A stretch of DNA of 64,000 nucleotides, taken from the NCBI GenBank assembly GCA_018657625.1, contig JABHWU010000142.1, positions 1 through 64,000 of the forward strand, in the 5' to 3' direction. Positions within the stretch are counted from its first letter, which is position 1; every line of letters starts with the position of its first letter. The position numbers were made by a program, and so were the translations under genes. Under the pieces are notes generated by a model. That model ran no database searches. It was not told where the DNA came from and saw only the letters and a program-made list of their open reading frames with translations. The DNA is from Deltaproteobacteria bacterium. Lineage in GTDB: Bacteria > SAR324 > XYD2-FULL-50-16. Of the stretch, positions 63,754-64,000 are shown in pieces.

Positions 63754-64000
63754 TTTTCAAAAATGATTTTACCGTCTTTTAAATTTGCCTTTTTAATTTT
63801 TACTTTCAGTGATTTTTGGTAAAGCTGTATTAAACGCACTTCAGCTTTATTTATCAAAGTGATTGCTGTTCCCTGTGCACCTGCCCGACCTGTTCTGCCA
63901 ACCCGATGAACATAAGCAAATCCTTGTGAAGGTGGATCAAGATTAATCACATGGGTCACGCCTTCAATGTCCAATCCTCTGGCTGAAGCATCTGAAGAAA
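63750..64000 (-). CDS. DEAD-box RNA helicase, C-terminal part (cut by window edge)
   Basis: The final 83 codons of a DEAD-box helicase are present. They include motifs V and VI (SDASARGLDIEGV, then VHRVGRTGRAG), followed by a short basic tail (LKVKIKKANLKDGKIIF). The N-terminal domain lies beyond position 64000, so the exact subfamily cannot be named. Confidence 0.92.
   Translation of the reverse strand, partial: SSDASARGLDIEGVTHVINLDPPSQGFAYVHRVGRTGRAGAQGTAITLINKAEVRLIQLYQKSLKVKIKKANLKDGKIIFEN

Noticed and set aside
1..64000. CRISPR array
   Set aside because: No regularly spaced identical repeats with unique spacers and no cas genes were seen.

Overview
The window is AT-rich chromosomal DNA from a Gram-negative (diderm) bacterium. 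It carries BamA, a LolC/LolD lipoprotein exporter, several small outer-membrane beta-barrel candidates and signal-peptide proteins. The mix of genes (Gld-like ABC exporter, pyrrolysine-free MttB homologue, HcnABC-type oxidase, remnants of tungsten aldehyde oxidoreductases) fits a deltaproteobacterium-like lineage such as Desulfobacterota or SAR324. That assignment is an inference, because no rRNA or tRNA gene lies in the window. TGA is used as a normal stop.

Layout. 0-18 kb is mostly housekeeping: dapB, an Smr protein, an R3H protein and a bactofilin-like protein; a four-gene Gld-type ABC operon on the minus strand; lolC-lolD-bamA on the plus strand; two small beta-barrel candidates; ahcY; a conserved protein of unknown role with a distant deoxyhypusine-synthase flavour; and a GST. 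18-21 kb is sparse, with a DUF1127 protein, a monohaem cytochrome-like peptide and an M24 peptidase. 21.2-35.7 kb is one long minus-strand metabolic island: Asp/Glu racemase, an HcnA/B/C-type three-part oxidase, a DapA-family lyase, a MarR regulator, a sulfatase-fold hydrolase with Thr at the nucleophile position, a cysteine-free thioredoxin-like peptide, a complete polar amino-acid ABC importer, a non-pyrrolysine MttB homologue and a thioredoxin/thioredoxin reductase pair. Together these look like uptake and oxidative breakdown of an N-methylated or cyclic amino acid (hydroxyproline- or betaine-like). The substrate is not shown by the sequence. 36-42.8 kb holds a DUF4143 ATPase, a broken HAD phosphatase, an outer-membrane-like protein, an XRE regulator with two small overlapping genes, and a BioD-like P-loop protein. 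42.9-51.4 kb returns to housekeeping: ribF, carA, carB, a coiled-coil protein, and a metallophosphoesterase overlapping a ParB-like/DUF4032-like/Lrp-type fusion protein. 51.8-64 kb is mixed: an intact MoaD/ThiS-like gene beside a chimeric ABC-ATPase/aldehyde oxidoreductase ORF, a broken ADP-forming acyl-CoA synthetase, a class III aminotransferase divergent from a TetR/BetI-like regulator, vapBC, a DUF1104-like secreted protein with a Gly/Lys/Gln-rich tail, a class V aminotransferase, small unknowns, and the end of a DEAD-box helicase.

Gene decay is prominent in the accessory parts. I find relics of two aldehyde:ferredoxin oxidoreductases, a thioredoxin reductase, an acyl-CoA synthetase with an in-frame TGA and a missing middle domain, a HAD phosphatase, a helicase N-terminus and possibly a carrier protein. 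Dispersed inverted repeats and palindromes lie around these regions and may have driven the deletions.
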